Below, one piece after another: positions 1 to 9,900 of a stretch of DNA of 64,000 nt. Origin of the DNA: Nocardia sp. NBC_00403 (lineage in GTDB: Bacteria > Actinomycetota > Actinomycetes > Mycobacteriales > Mycobacteriaceae); contig NZ_CP107939.1 in NCBI RefSeq assembly GCF_036046055.1, positions 2,666,001 through 2,730,000 on the forward strand, written 5' to 3'. Position 1 is the first letter of the stretch. Each line of letters starts with the position of its first letter. Both the position numbers and the translations under genes were made by a program. The notes beneath the pieces were generated by a model. That model made no database searches and was not told the DNA's origin. It worked only from the letters and a program-made list of their open reading frames with translations.

Positions 1-1
1 C

Positions 2-70
2 GCCGAGGCGAAGGCGCAATTCTCCGGCCCGGTGCATGCGGTCGCACCCGGGGAAACCTTCGACATCTGA
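2..70 (+). CDS. C-terminal end of a metallo-beta-lactamase-fold hydrolase (partial)
   Basis: An open frame enters from the left edge and stops with TGA at 68-70. The 22 visible residues read AEAKAQFSGPVHAVAPGETF followed by DI, a typical C-terminal tail of the MBL-fold phosphodiesterases (Rv1339-like) that sit just upstream of rph in mycobacteria and nocardiae. Identification rests on this tail and on gene order only; no catalytic motif is inside the window. Confidence 0.5.
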   Translation, partial: AEAKAQFSGPVHAVAPGETFDI

Positions 71-113
71 CCGTACGTCCAACGCCCGGATTCCCCCTCC
101 GGCCCAACCACTG

Positions 114-517
114 CGGAGCGAGTCTTACGAGCGACCGCGCGCAGCCGGCACCCACACAACCGATACAGCGCACCAAAGTCGCGAGCTTCCCCACCAACGC
201 ACCCACCACGGAGCGAGTCTTACGAGCGACCGCGCGCAGCTGGCACCCACACAACCGATACAGCGCACCAAAGTCGCGAGCTTCCCCACCAAAGCACCCA
301 CCACGGAGCGAGTCTTACGAGCGACCGCGCGCAGCTGGCACCCACACAACCGATACAGCGCACCAAAGTCGCGAGCTTCCCCACCAAAGCACCCACCACG
401 GAGCGAGTCTTACGAGCGACCGCGCGCAGCTGGCACCCACACAACCGATACAGCGCACCAAAGTCGCGAGCTTCCCCACCAAAGCACCCACCACGGAGCG
501 AGTCTTACGAGCGACCG
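114..517. repeat. 95-bp tandem direct repeat array, four full copies plus a partial fifth
   Basis: Units start at 114, 209, 304, 399 and 494, each beginning CGGAGCGAGTCTTACGAGCG. The four full units differ at only one or two positions (for example GCAGCCGGC in unit 1 and GCAGCTGGC later; CCAACGCA and CCAAAGCA near the unit ends). The fifth copy diverges after about 24 bases. The period is not a multiple of three, so all reading frames through it are accidental. It fills the gap between the MBL-fold gene and rph, where a promoter is expected. Function unknown. Confidence 0.95.
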
Positions 518-608
518 TTCGCGGCCGGCTCGCGTCCGAGTGGCCGAAGCGCATGCGACGAAGTCGCGAGTCTCGGCCGCTCGGACGCGAGCCTTCGGGG
601 CCGCGAAC
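517..608. repeat. Long inverted repeat (cruciform or RNA hairpin) upstream of rph
   Basis: Inner arms 527-547 and 573-593 are complementary over 21 bp with one mismatch. Outer arms 517-526 and 599-608 (GTTCGCGGCC and GGCCGCGAAC) add 10 bp, separated by a 5-nt bulge on the right. The apical region holds a further mini-hairpin GCGAC-GAA-GTCGC at 555-567. The structure abuts the 95-bp array and ends 46 bp before the rph start. No T-tract follows, so it is not a classical intrinsic terminator. Confidence 0.85.
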
Positions 609-654
609 ACGCAGTGCCGCAGGCGCTGCAAATCAAACACAGTAGGCTGGGCCC

Positions 655-1425
655 GTGTCGAGACGAGCCGATGGCAGGGCGGACGATCAACTCCGCGAGG
701 TACGGATCACCCGTGGATTCACCGCACACCCAGCCGGTTCGGTGCTGGTGGAGTTCGGGCAGACCCGCGTGATGTGCACCGCGAGTGTCACCGACGGTGT
801 GCCGCCGTGGCGGCGCGACTCCGGCCTCGGTTGGCTGACCGCCGAATACGCGATGCTGCCCGCGGCCACTCACACCCGCAGCGGGCGGGAATCGGTCAAG
901 GGCAAGGTCGGCGGCCGCACGCAGGAGATCAGCCGGCTGATCGGTCGATCGCTGCGTGCTTGCATCGACCTCGCGGCTATCGGTGAGAACACCATCGCCC
1001 TCGACTGTGATGTGCTGCAGGCCGATGGCGGTACCAGGACTGCCGCCATCACCGGCGCGTACGTGGCGCTCTCGGATGCGGTCACCTATCTGGCCGCTGC
1101 AGGCAGACTCAACGATCCGCAGCCGATCTCGTGTGCGATCGCCGCGGTGAGCGTCGGCGTCGTGGACGGCCGGGTACGCCTGGACCTGCCCTACGAAGAG
1201 GATTCGCGCGCTGAGGTCGACATGAACGTGGTCGCCACCGACACCGGCACCCTGGTGGAAATCCAGGGCACCGGCGAGGGCGCGACGTTCCCGCGCTCCA
1301 CCCTGGACAAGATGCTCGACTCGGCGCTCGCCGGTTGCGAGCAGCTGTTCGCCGTGCAGAAAGAGGCGCTGGCGCTGCCCTATCCTGGCGTGCTGCCCGA
1401 GCCGACCGAGTCCAAGAAGAAGTAA
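655..1425 (+). CDS. rph: Ribonuclease PH
   Basis: A 256-residue protein, the usual length for RNase PH, the phosphorolytic 3'-5' exoribonuclease that trims tRNA 3' ends. The GTG start at 655 gives the expected N-terminus ([20 protein letters not shown]). The RNase PH core is clear: [12 protein letters not shown] near residue 34, the [20 protein letters not shown] segment near residues 81-100 and [14 protein letters not shown] with the phosphate-binding region. The stop codon overlaps the next start by one base (TAATG), so it is translationally coupled to rdgB, an order conserved in actinobacteria. Very secure. Confidence 0.97.
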   Translation: MSRRADGRADDQLREVRITRGFTAHPAGSVLVEFGQTRVMCTASVTDGVPPWRRDSGLGWLTAEYAMLPAATHTRSGRESVKGKVGGRTQEISRLIGRSLRACIDLAAIGENTIALDCDVLQADGGTRTAAITGAYVALSDAVTYLAAAGRLNDPQPISCAIAAVSVGVVDGRVRLDLPYEEDSRAEVDMNVVATDTGTLVEIQGTGEGATFPRSTLDKMLDSALAGCEQLFAVQKEALALPYPGVLPEPTESKKK

Positions 1426-2033
1426 TGACTCGACGCGTTCTGGTTGCCAGCCGTAATGCCAAGAAGCTGAACGAGCTGCGGCGCATCCTCGACGACGCCG
1501 GTGTCGCGGGCATCGAGATCGTCGGGCTCGACGATGTGCCCGCTTACGACGAGGCGCCCGAGACCGGCGCGACGTTCGAGGAGAACGCGCTGGCGAAGGC
1601 GCGCGACGGTGCCGTGGCTACCGGATTGGCTTGTGTCGCAGATGATTCCGGTATCGCGGTGGATGCGTTGAACGGGATGCCCGGCGTGCTGTCGGCGCGC
1701 TGGTCCGGTGGCCACGGCGAGGACGCGGCCAACAATGAGCTATTGCTTGCTCAACTCGGCGATGTGCCCGACGAGCGGCGTGGTGCGCAGTTCGTCTCCG
1801 CATGCGCGTTGGTGGTTCCCGGTGGGAGCGAGATCGTGGTTCGCGGCGAATGGCCCGGCTCGATCGCGCGCAAATCCGTCGGCGACGGCGGTTTCGGCTA
1901 CGACCCGCTGTTCGTTCCCGCGGGTGGGGTCGGCACCGCCGCGCAGCTCACGCCCGAGCAGAAGAACGCGGTCTCGCATCGTGGGCGCGCATTGGCCCAG
2001 TTGGTTCCCGCGCTCGCCGCGCTCGCGGACTGA
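1425..2033 (+). CDS. rdgB: Non-canonical purine NTP pyrophosphatase, RdgB/HAM1 family
   Basis: Hydrolyses dITP, XTP and related deaminated purine nucleotides to the monophosphate, keeping them out of nucleic acids. The 202-residue protein starts at ATG 1425, inside the rph stop codon. N-terminal VLVASRNAKKLNEL is the substrate loop, TGATFEENALAKA and ADDSGIAVDALNGMPGVLSA form the catalytic and metal-binding core, and GFGYDPLFVP lies in the C-terminal half. Full length. An upstream in-frame start at 1335 lies inside rph and is rejected because the coupled ATG gives the family N-terminus. Confidence 0.96.
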   Translation: MTRRVLVASRNAKKLNELRRILDDAGVAGIEIVGLDDVPAYDEAPETGATFEENALAKARDGAVATGLACVADDSGIAVDALNGMPGVLSARWSGGHGEDAANNELLLAQLGDVPDERRGAQFVSACALVVPGGSEIVVRGEWPGSIARKSVGDGGFGYDPLFVPAGGVGTAAQLTPEQKNAVSHRGRALAQLVPALAALAD

Positions 2034-2045
2034 TTCGCCCGCGGG

Positions 2046-2429
2046 TCAGAGGTTGAAGTCCGCCTTGACCTTCTTGGCGTTGACATGCTCGACGAAGAAG
2101 GACAGCAGCGGGACGGTGCCCGCGATCAGGGTGCCGACGGTGCGCAGCAGCGGCCAGCGGACCTTGACCGCGAGGTCGGCGGTGACCAGCAGGTAGGCGA
2201 AATACACCCAGCCGTGCACGACGGCGATCCAACTCGGGGTGTGCACGTCGAAGCCGTATTTGGCGATGATTTCGCCGGTCAGCAGCAACAACCAGAGACC
2301 GGTGACCCACGCGAGCACCCGATAACGCAGCAGCGCGCCCGTGATCTTGCCGATGTTCGTCGGGGCGCCGGCGGCCGCCGGCGCGCTTTCGGTCAGGGTG
2401 GGCTCGGTCGAGTTCTCGCTGGTGGTCAA
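2046..2429 (-). CDS. DUF3817-family integral membrane protein
   Basis: A 127-residue protein with about 35 polar N-terminal residues, then hydrophobic segments (ALLRYRVLAWVTGLWLLLL, a central IAVVHGWVYFAYLLV, and a C-terminal TLIAGTVPLLSFF) ending in charged KKVKADFNL. The WVTGLWLLLLTGE and HGWVYFAYLL signatures fit DUF3817, the counterpart of the membrane gene found beside rdgB in mycobacteria (Rv1342c). It converges on rdgB with a 12-bp gap and overlaps the next minus-strand gene by 4 bp, so those two form an operon. Molecular role unknown. Confidence 0.85.
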   Translation of the reverse strand: MTTSENSTEPTLTESAPAAAGAPTNIGKITGALLRYRVLAWVTGLWLLLLTGEIIAKYGFDVHTPSWIAVVHGWVYFAYLLVTADLAVKVRWPLLRTVGTLIAGTVPLLSFFVEHVNAKKVKADFNL

Positions 2430-2893
2430 CCGGCGCTCCTCTCGGTATCGCGGGCACGCAGGCCCGCCTCGCGGACGTGCTGGTCGATGTCATTGGCGTG
2501 TAGCTCGGCGAGATACCTGTTGTACTCGGCGAGCACTGGGTCTTCGTCGCGAACGGCCTTCGGCCGTTCCGGCAGCAACCCTTCCGGAATCTCTCGTGGC
2601 GCAACGGGTTTCGGGGCCCGCTTCGGCTTTGCAGGCGCCTGCTCCGCATGGTCTCCGGTCTCGGCTTCGCGTTCCAGGCGCACGAAACGGAAGTAGGCGA
2701 ACACCGCGAATCCGGCGAACAGCGGCCACTGCAGCGCATAACCGAGGTTCTGGCCGGTGCCGCTCGCGGACTCGAACCGCTGCCACTGCCACCAGCCGAG
2801 GGCCAGACAGCCGAGGGCAGCAACGATCACCAGCGCAATAAGGGCTGGGCGATTGTGTGCCGAGCGGCGAGGTGGAGCGGACACGGCTACCAC
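2426..2893 (-). CDS. Conserved actinobacterial membrane protein, LprD-like position
   Basis: A 155-residue protein with a GTG start at 2893. Two hydrophobic segments near the N-terminus (PALIALVIVAALGCLALGWW; WPLFAGFAVFAYFRFV) flank a short loop. The rest is a basic, proline-rich cytosolic tail ending in a charged helix. By synteny (rph-rdgB-DUF3817-this gene) it matches mycobacterial Rv1343c/LprD, but sequence alone only supports a small two-TM protein. First gene of a two-gene minus-strand operon; its promoter faces the NRPS locus. Confidence 0.7.
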   Translation of the reverse strand: MVAVSAPPRRSAHNRPALIALVIVAALGCLALGWWQWQRFESASGTGQNLGYALQWPLFAGFAVFAYFRFVRLEREAETGDHAEQAPAKPKRAPKPVAPREIPEGLLPERPKAVRDEDPVLAEYNRYLAELHANDIDQHVREAGLRARDTERSAG

Positions 2894-2927
2894 GGTACCC
2901 GTCTACTACACGACACGTAGGAGGCAG

Positions 2928-2981
2928 GTCCACTCGTGGACGTCACACCAAGGTGTGAGAAACGCACACCCTCGGAGGGTG
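2928..2981. promoter_or_regulatory. Cluster of three palindromes upstream of the NRPS locus
   Basis: Within 54 bp lie GTCCAC-TC-GTGGAC (2928-2941), TCACACC-AA-GGTGTGA (2943-2958) and CACCCTC-G-GAGGGTG (2967-2981). GGTGTG can also pair with the CACACC at 2965-2970, so alternative hairpins are possible. The cluster sits between the divergent gene starting at 2893 and the first NRPS-locus gene at 3083. It is most simply read as operator DNA or an attenuating leader; the regulator is not identified. It does not match the IdeR iron-box consensus by eye. Confidence 0.55.
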
Positions 2982-3023
2982 GAGGCCAGTACTGGGGTTC
3001 CTGTCGAAATGAGGCTCCGGCGA

Positions 3024-3127
3024 CGAGATTTATAGGCATACCGAAGACGCCACGGACCAAGATTTTCGAGAGAGAGACGAACATGACCACGCTGATCGAA
3101 TCGCCTGCTGAAACAGTTGTCCAGCTG
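3024..3127 (+). repeat. 5' leader, copy 1 of a duplicated NRPS leader
   Basis: Carries CGAGAT followed by ACCGAAGACGCCAC, with CCGAAG starting at 3041, exactly 42 nt before the ATG at 3083. The same arrangement recurs at 3719-3821. Similarity continues past the start codon: MTTLIESPAETVVQL here and MCKPVESSVSAVVSM in copy 2. Confidence 0.6.
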
Positions 3128-3547
3128 CGGCCGAGCGCTGTGTCCGCGCATGCCGTGAACGATCCGACCGCCGTCGCCGTGTCCGCCGCCGACTGCGAGC
3201 TCACCTATCGTGAGCTCGACCTCTGGTCGAACCGTCTGGCCCGGCTGCTGCTTGCCCGCGGCGCAGGCCCTGGTGTCCGCGTCGCGGTGGCCGTCACCCC
3301 CGCGGTCGAGGCCACCGTGACCGAGTGGGCCATCGCCAAGACCGGCGCAGTCGCCGTCGCGGTCGCTCCCGGAACGGCCGTCCACGGCGCCACCCTCGGT
3401 GTGACGACCAAGGCGCTGCGCGGCGAGCTCGCCGATTCGCTCAACTGGCTCATGCTCGACGACCGCTCGACCCTGGTGCATTACATGACCGGTTCCGACG
3501 CGCCCATTACCGACGCGGACCGCGGCATCGTGCTCGAGATCGCTTGA
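3083..3547 (+). CDS. Stand-alone truncated adenylation-domain protein (N-terminal fragment only)
   Basis: A 154-residue protein homologous to the N-terminal part of an NRPS adenylation domain. [20 protein letters not shown] matches the A1 core and AIAKTGAVAVAVAPG the A2 region. It then skips the stretch after A2, resumes with LNWLMLDDRSTLVHYMTGSD and APITDADRG, and stops just before the A3 P-loop. It therefore lacks ATP- and substrate-binding motifs, thiolation domain and C-terminal subdomain. Its closest match in the window is the A2 domain of the adjoining NRPS. Start chosen at ATG 3083 because the duplicated leader ends there; an upstream GTG at 2936 is open but runs through the palindromes. 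It cannot activate an amino acid by itself; it is either a degenerate module or a small accessory protein. Confidence 0.65.
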   Translation: MTTLIESPAETVVQLRPSAVSAHAVNDPTAVAVSAADCELTYRELDLWSNRLARLLLARGAGPGVRVAVAVTPAVEATVTEWAIAKTGAVAVAVAPGTAVHGATLGVTTKALRGELADSLNWLMLDDRSTLVHYMTGSDAPITDADRGIVLEIA

Positions 3548-3704
3548 TCCGACTTGTCACCTACGGGCGGATCTCGGCTTCCACGCCGGGATCCGCCCGG
3601 CTTCTCGCCATCAGGATTTCGCTATTCAACGCTGTGAGCTGGGGAAACGAGGCGCTTCGCCGATAGCCCTCGCCAGCTGGGATAGGGGAGGGCACCGACA
3701 ACTC

Positions 3705-3842
3705 ATGCCCGATGGTGCCGAGATCACCAACATTCCGAAGACGCCACCTGTCGACACCATCGAGGGGAAAATAGCGATGTGCAAGCCGGTCGAATCATCC
3801 GTATCAGCAGTCGTTTCGATGTGGCCTGGCCTGGTCGGCTGA
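3705..3842 (+). CDS. Possible 45-residue ORF in the NRPS leader
   Basis: ATG 3705 is preceded by a purine-rich GGGGAGGG at 3685-3692. The frame reads MPDGAEITNIPKTPPVDTIE and continues through ATG 3777 to a TGA at 3840-3842. Residues around IPKTPxxxxIE match the translation of the first leader (IPKTPRTKIFE). It could be a leader peptide, a remnant of a second truncated adenylation gene, or untranslated leader. Confidence 0.25.
   Translation: MPDGAEITNIPKTPPVDTIEGKIAMCKPVESSVSAVVSMWPGLVG
3719..3821 (+). repeat. 5' leader, copy 2 of a duplicated NRPS leader
   Basis: CGAGAT at 3719-3724 and TTCCGAAGACGCCAC, with CCGAAG beginning at 3735, exactly 42 nt before an ATG at 3777. Spacing and motif are the same as in copy 1. 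The reading frame after this ATG stops at 3842, and the NRPS begins 76 bp further on. Confidence 0.6.
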
Positions 3843-3917
3843 CGCGAGGCGAGCACCGAGGATCGACCATTGCTCGACCAGCGGACCGAGGTCCACGATC
3901 AGCATGCAGGAATACCC

Positions 3918-6900
3918 ATGCAGCAGCAATCCCGCTCGCCCATCGTGGCGAGCAACGGTTTGCCCGCGGGTGCGTTCGCGCTGTCCGCGGCCCAACGCGG
4001 AATCTGGTTCGCCCAGCATTTTGCTGGTGACAACCCGATTTCCATCGCCCAGTACGTCGAATTCGTCGGATCGGTCGACGTCGACATACTGGCAGATTCG
4101 GCGCGTCGGGCCGGGCGCGAGTTCGGTACCGGCTATCTGCGCCTGATCGAGGTCGACGACGCCCCGTTCCAGGTCATCGACACCACCTTGGACGACCGCA
4201 CCACCATCCACGACCTGCGCGCCGAACCCGATCCGGCGGCGGCGGCGCAGGCGTGGATGCGGGCGGAGTACACCGCGCCGCTCGACCTGCTGCGCGATCG
4301 GCTGTGCGAGGTCACGATGCTGCGCCTCGCCGACGACCACTGGTACTGGTATTCGCGAATCCATCACATCGTGCTCGACGGCGTCGGTGCGATCACCATG
4401 CTGCAGCGCACGATGGATCTCTACAACGCGGCCATCGAGGGGCAGCAGCCACCAGAAGGCAAGGCCGAGGACCTGCGCAAGATCGTCGACGCGGACGTGG
4501 CCTATCGCGACTCGGGGCGTTTCGAGGCCGACCGGCAGTACTGGCGTGAACACCTGGCCGGGATGGCGGAGCCGGTGAACCTTGCGGGCCGCTTCGCCGC
4601 GGTCGACGCGCACCCGCGGCTGGTCAGCGGCGCACTGTCGTCCGAAACCGCCGAACTGCTCGATGCCGTCGCGAAGGCGAGTTCGTCGAGCATGGCACCG
4701 GTGATCGTGGCCGCGTTCGCCGCGTATCTCGCCGCCATGACCGGTGCGCCCGAGGTGGCGCTGAGTCTGCCGGTATCCGCCCGCACGACCGCGTCGCTGC
4801 GGCGCTCGGGCGGCATGGTCGCCAATGTCGTGCCGCTGCGCCTCACCCTGGATCCGACCGCGACGGTGGGCGAGCTGATCCGGGCGACGCAGAGCGAGCT
4901 CACCGGCGCGCTGCGGCGACCGCGCTATCGGCAGGAAGACATCGTCCGCGATCTCGGCTGGGCGCTGGACGAGGCGGCCTCGTTCGGTCCGACGGTGAAC
5001 CTGATGATGATGGACTCCCGGATCCGCCTCGGGTCGGTCACCGGTCGCCTGCATGTGCTCACCTCCGGGATGATCGAAGACCTGTTCGTCAACGTGTATC
5101 CCGGCGTGGCGGGCGAGCGCACCCACATCGATTTCCAGGCCAACCCGAATCTCTACAGTGACACCGAGCTGGTCGCACACCACGGCCGTTTCGGCGCTTT
5201 CCTGTCCCGCTTCCTCGCAGCGGGCGCGGATGCGGCGCTGTCTACGGTGCAGGTCGTTTCCGAGGCCGAGCAGGCCGAGCTGGTTCCCGCGTATGGTCCG
5301 AACGGGGTTGCGCCGCAAACGCTTCCGGACATCCTGGCCGCGGGCGCTGCTATCGAACCCGGCGCGGTCGCCATCCGGGCGGGCGAGGTCGCGATGACCT
5401 ACCGTGAGCTCGACGAACACTCGAATAGGTTGGCCCGCCTGCTGATCGCGGCGGGTGCGGGCCCGGAGCGCACGGTGGCGATCTCGATTCCGCGCTCGCT
5501 GGATTCCGTGGTCGGGTTGTGGGCGGTGGCCAAGACCGGTGCGGCGTTCGTGCCGATCGACCCGAACTATCCCGCGGACCGTATCCAGCACATGGTCGGC
5601 GACAGCGGGATCGTCGCCGGTCTCACCGTCGCCGCGGCACGGGAATCGCTGCCGGACCGGGTGATCTGGTTGATCATGGACGACGACGCGACCGATCGCA
5701 TGGCCGCGATGCGGGATTCGTCGCCGATCACCGATGCGGAGCGCACCGCGCCCGTGCTGCTCGACCAGACCGCCTACGTCATCTACACCTCGGGATCGAC
5801 GGGCCTGCCCAAGGGAGTCATGGTGTCGCATCGTGGGCTGGCGAATCTGGCTACCGGCTCCGGCTCCAGCTTCGGTGTGACGGCTGATTCCGTTGTGGCG
5901 CATGCTGTCTCGCCGAGTTTCGATATTTCAGTGGAGGAACTGCTCGTCGCCTTCGCCGTCGGCGCGACGGTCGCGGTGGTGCCGCCGTCGGCATACGCGG
6001 GCGAGGATATGGCGCAGGTGCTGCGCACGCACGGCGTTACCCATCTGAATGTGACTCCCGCCGTGGTGGGTTCGCTCGATCCCGCGACCCTGCCCGCGCT
6101 GCGCACCGTCATCGTCGGCGGCGACGCCTGCCCGCCGGAGTTGGTGGCGAAGTGGTCGGATCGCAGACTGTTGAACGGGTACGGGCCCACCGAAACCACT
6201 GTCACCACGACCCTGAGCGCACCGATGGCGCCGGACGCACCCGTCACGATCGGCAGCCTGATGCGTGGCGTCTCGGCCGTCGTGCTCGATCCCTGGTTGC
6301 GGCCGGTGGCCACCGGCACGATCGGGGAGCTGTATTTGGCAGGCGACGGCGTCGCCCGTGGCTACCACCAGCGCAACGGGCTCACCGCGAGCCGATTCGT
6401 CGCCAACCCGTACGAGCCGGGCGCTCGCATGTACCGCACCGGAGATCTGGCGCGCTGGCATCGGCGTGCGGGGCGGCTCGAGCTGGACTATGCGGGGCGC
6501 AGCGACTTCCAGGTGAAGGTGCGCGGTTTCCGCATCGAACTCGGTGAGGTGGACGCCGCGCTGCAGCGCCACCCCGACATCGACTTCACCCTCACCATCG
6601 GCGCGACGACACCGTCCGGAGCCACCGCGCTGGTGTCGTATGTGCTGGCGAAGCCGGGCACGCGGGTGCACCCCGAGGAATTGAAAACATTTGTCGGCGA
6701 GACACTTCCGGCCCACATGGTGCCGACTGTCATCATGCTGCTCGACAGCTTGCCGCTCACCCCGGTCGGCAAGGTGGATCGACGGGCGCTGCCCGCTCCG
6801 GATTTCACCGCTCGCAGAGCTGTGAAGCGCGCGCCGAGCACACCGAACGAAGAAGTTCTCGCACCGCTGTTCGCCGAGGTGCTCGGGTTGGACGAGGTGG

Positions 6901-9900
6901 GTGTCGACGAGAACTTCTTCGCGCTCGGCGGCGACAGCATCGTGTCCATTCAGCTGGTGTCACGGGCACGGGCGGCAGGTCTGTCGTTCAGCGCGCGAGA
7001 TGTGTTCGAGCGCAAGACCGTTGCCGGACTGGCCGCCGTCGCCACCGACGCGGCCGCACATCAGGTGCGCGAACTGCCCGGTGGCGGTGTCGGCCCGGTC
7101 GAGCTCACGCCGATCGTGCACGCGATGCTGCAGCACGGCGAGCCGTGGCAGCGGTTCAGTCAGGCCGTACTGGTCGGCCTGCCCCGCGGCGTCGAGCGAG
7201 CACAGCTGACCAAGGCCCTGGCGACGCTCATCGATCACCACGATGTGCTACGCAGCACCCTGCGACAATCGGCGGCGGGCTGGGAATGGGTTGTCGGCGC
7301 GGCTGGTTCGGTCGATGCCGACAACCTCATCGACGTCGTCGCCGCCGGTTCGGATCCGACCGAGACCTACGAGCGCGAGTTGCAGCGCGCGGCCGATCTG
7401 CTCGATCCGGCCGCGGGCGTCGTGGCGCGCGTGGTACTGATCGAGTCACCGGACGTGGATCCGCGGCTGTGGCTGGTGCTGCACCATCTTGTGGTCGACG
7501 GGGTGTCGTGGCGAATTCTGTTGCCGGACTTGGTCACTGCCATGATCGGCGGGAAGCTGGAGCCGGTCGGCACGTCGATGCGGCGCTGGGCGCACGGCCA
7601 GGTCGAGGTCGCGGTCGGCCGAGCCGGTGAGCTCCCGGTGTGGCAGCGGATTCTGGCCACTCCCGATCAGGAACTCGGTGCCCGCGAGCTGGATCCAGCG
7701 CTGGACGTAGTCGCGACCATGGCGGATGTGCGCACGACGGTACCGGCCGAGGTGGCGAGTGTCGTGCTCGAACTGGTGCCGGACCGATTCCACTGCGGCG
7801 CCGACGACGCGCTGCTCACCGCGCTCGCCATGGCCGTATGCCGCTGGCGTCCGCGTACGGCTGTGCTGCTCACGCTGGAGGGCCACGGGCGCGAGGAGGC
7901 CGTGCTGCCGCACGCCGCCGTCGACCGCACCGTTGGCTGGTTCACCAGTGTCTATCCGGTCGCGATCGACCTGACCGGCATCGACCTCGACGACGCCTTC
8001 GCGGGCGGCCCCGCCGCGGGGGCCGCCATAAAGGCCGCAAAGGAACAGTTGCGCGCGATTCCGGACAAGGGCGTCGGCTACGGCATGCTGCGCTATCTGA
8101 ATCCGGAAACCGCTGCAGCCCTGACAGATACCGGGACCCCACAGATCAGCTTCAACTATCTCGGACGCGCGGCAACCGGAGGCGCGGGCGCAACCTGGCA
8201 GCCGGAGCGATTCGCCGCGACCAACGACGACCGCACGCCCTTGGCGGCTGTCGTCGACATCAACGCCATCATGGGCGACACCGAGCTCGAGGCGACCTGG
8301 GGCTACGCGTCACGGATTCTCGACGAGGCACAGGTGCGTGAGCTCGCCGAGCTCTGGGCGGACGCCCTGCGCGCCCTGGCCGCGCATGCGCGGACCGCAG
8401 GTGCGGGCGGCCACACACCGTCGGATTTCGACCTCGTCGGGGTGACCGCAGGCCAGCTGGACGGCTGGGAGCAGAGCTACCCGAATCTGACCGACGTGTG
8501 GCCGCTCTCGCCACTGCAGTACGGCCTACTCTTCCACGCCTGGTACGACTCCGACACCGCCGACGGATACACCGTGCAGACCAGACTCGCCCTCGCCGGT
8601 CGCGTCGACGCGGCCCGTTTGCGTTCGGCCGCACAGGCATTGGTCGAACGGCACGAGAATCTGCGGGTCGCCTATGTGGATACCGACGACGGTCCACGCC
8701 AGCTCGTGCTCGCGACCGCCGAGATACGGTGGTACGACCTGGATCTGAGCGCGATCACCGACAACGCCGAACGAGAACGCGAACTGGAACGCCTCATCGA
8801 GGTCGACGCGAGCACTCGCTTCGACCTCACCCGTCCGCCGTTGCTGCGCTTCACCCTCGTCAGGACCGCCGCCGAGGACTACACGCTGGTGATGACGAAT
8901 CACCACCTGGTGCTCGACGGGTGGTCGACCCCGCTGCTGGTGCGCGAGCTACTGGCGATCTACATCACCGCCGGCGCGGCAGGGCAGCTCCCCGCGCTGC
9001 CGCCCGCCCCCTCCTACCGAGAGTTCCTGTCCTGGCTCGACAGACAGGACAGCGCGGCCTCGATCGCGGCGTGGCAGCAGTCGCTGGCCGGGATCGACGC
9101 CCCGACGCGCGCGGTGCCGACACTGGCAGGGATCGAATCCACCGAATCCGGCATGGTTTCGGTGGATCTGCCCGCCGATTCCGTGGCGCGGCTGGAGAAG
9201 TCAGCGCGCGAGGCGGGCGCGACGGTCAACACCTCGGTGCAGGTCGCGTGGGCGCTGCTGCTCGCGATGGTGACCGGCCGGAGCGATGTGGTGTTCGGCG
9301 GCACGGTCTCCGGCCGGCCGCCGCAGCTGGCGGGCGTCGAGGACATGGTCGGACTGTTCATCAACACGCTGCCGGTGCGGGTGCGCCTCGAGCCGGGCGA
9401 GCGGGTCGTCGATCTGCTGGCTCGCGTCCAGTCCGAGCAGGCGCGGCTGCTGGATCACCAGCATGTCGGGCTCGCCGCGATCCATCAGGCCGTGGGGCTT
9501 GCCGAACTGTTCGACACGCTCACCGTTTTCGAGTCCTACCCGATCGATCGGGAGGTGCTGTCGCAGTCGCTGGATATCGCGGGCATGCGGGTGCTCGATG
9601 TGACGGGGACCGACGCGACGCCGTATCCGTTGAACCTCATGGTCATTCCGCTGCCCGGCGGGCCTGCGGGCGACAGCATGCGGATCACCGTGAAGTTCAT
9701 GGCCGACCAGCTGGCGGCGCCCGCGGCGCGCCGGTTGCTCGACCGCTTTGTGCTGCTGCTGACACAGATCGCCGAAAAGCCGCAGCAGGCGGTGGCACTG
9801 GTGCAGCACTGCGATCGCGACGAACGCGCTGCCTTGCTGCCGGTCCGCGGGGCCGCCCCGATGCCGCTGCGCACGCTGCCCGACATCCTGACCTCCGGTG

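Noticed and set aside
114..517. CRISPR array
   Set aside because: Units are contiguous 95-bp copies without distinct spacers, and no cas genes are present.
36..986. Long plus-strand frame and several minus-strand frames through the 95-bp array
   Set aside because: The period is not divisible by three, the frames just recycle repeat sequence, and the plus frame overlaps rph out of phase.
2893..3083. Iron box (IdeR/DmdR site) upstream of the NRPS
   Set aside because: The palindromes there do not match the TTAGGTTAGGCTAACCTAA-type consensus, so siderophore control cannot be claimed.
3804..5903. 699-codon minus-strand frame opposite the NRPS start
   Set aside because: Arg/His-rich antisense shadow of high-GC codon usage with no domain; the NRPS frame is unambiguous. 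The same applies to the long frame opposite 15459-17171.
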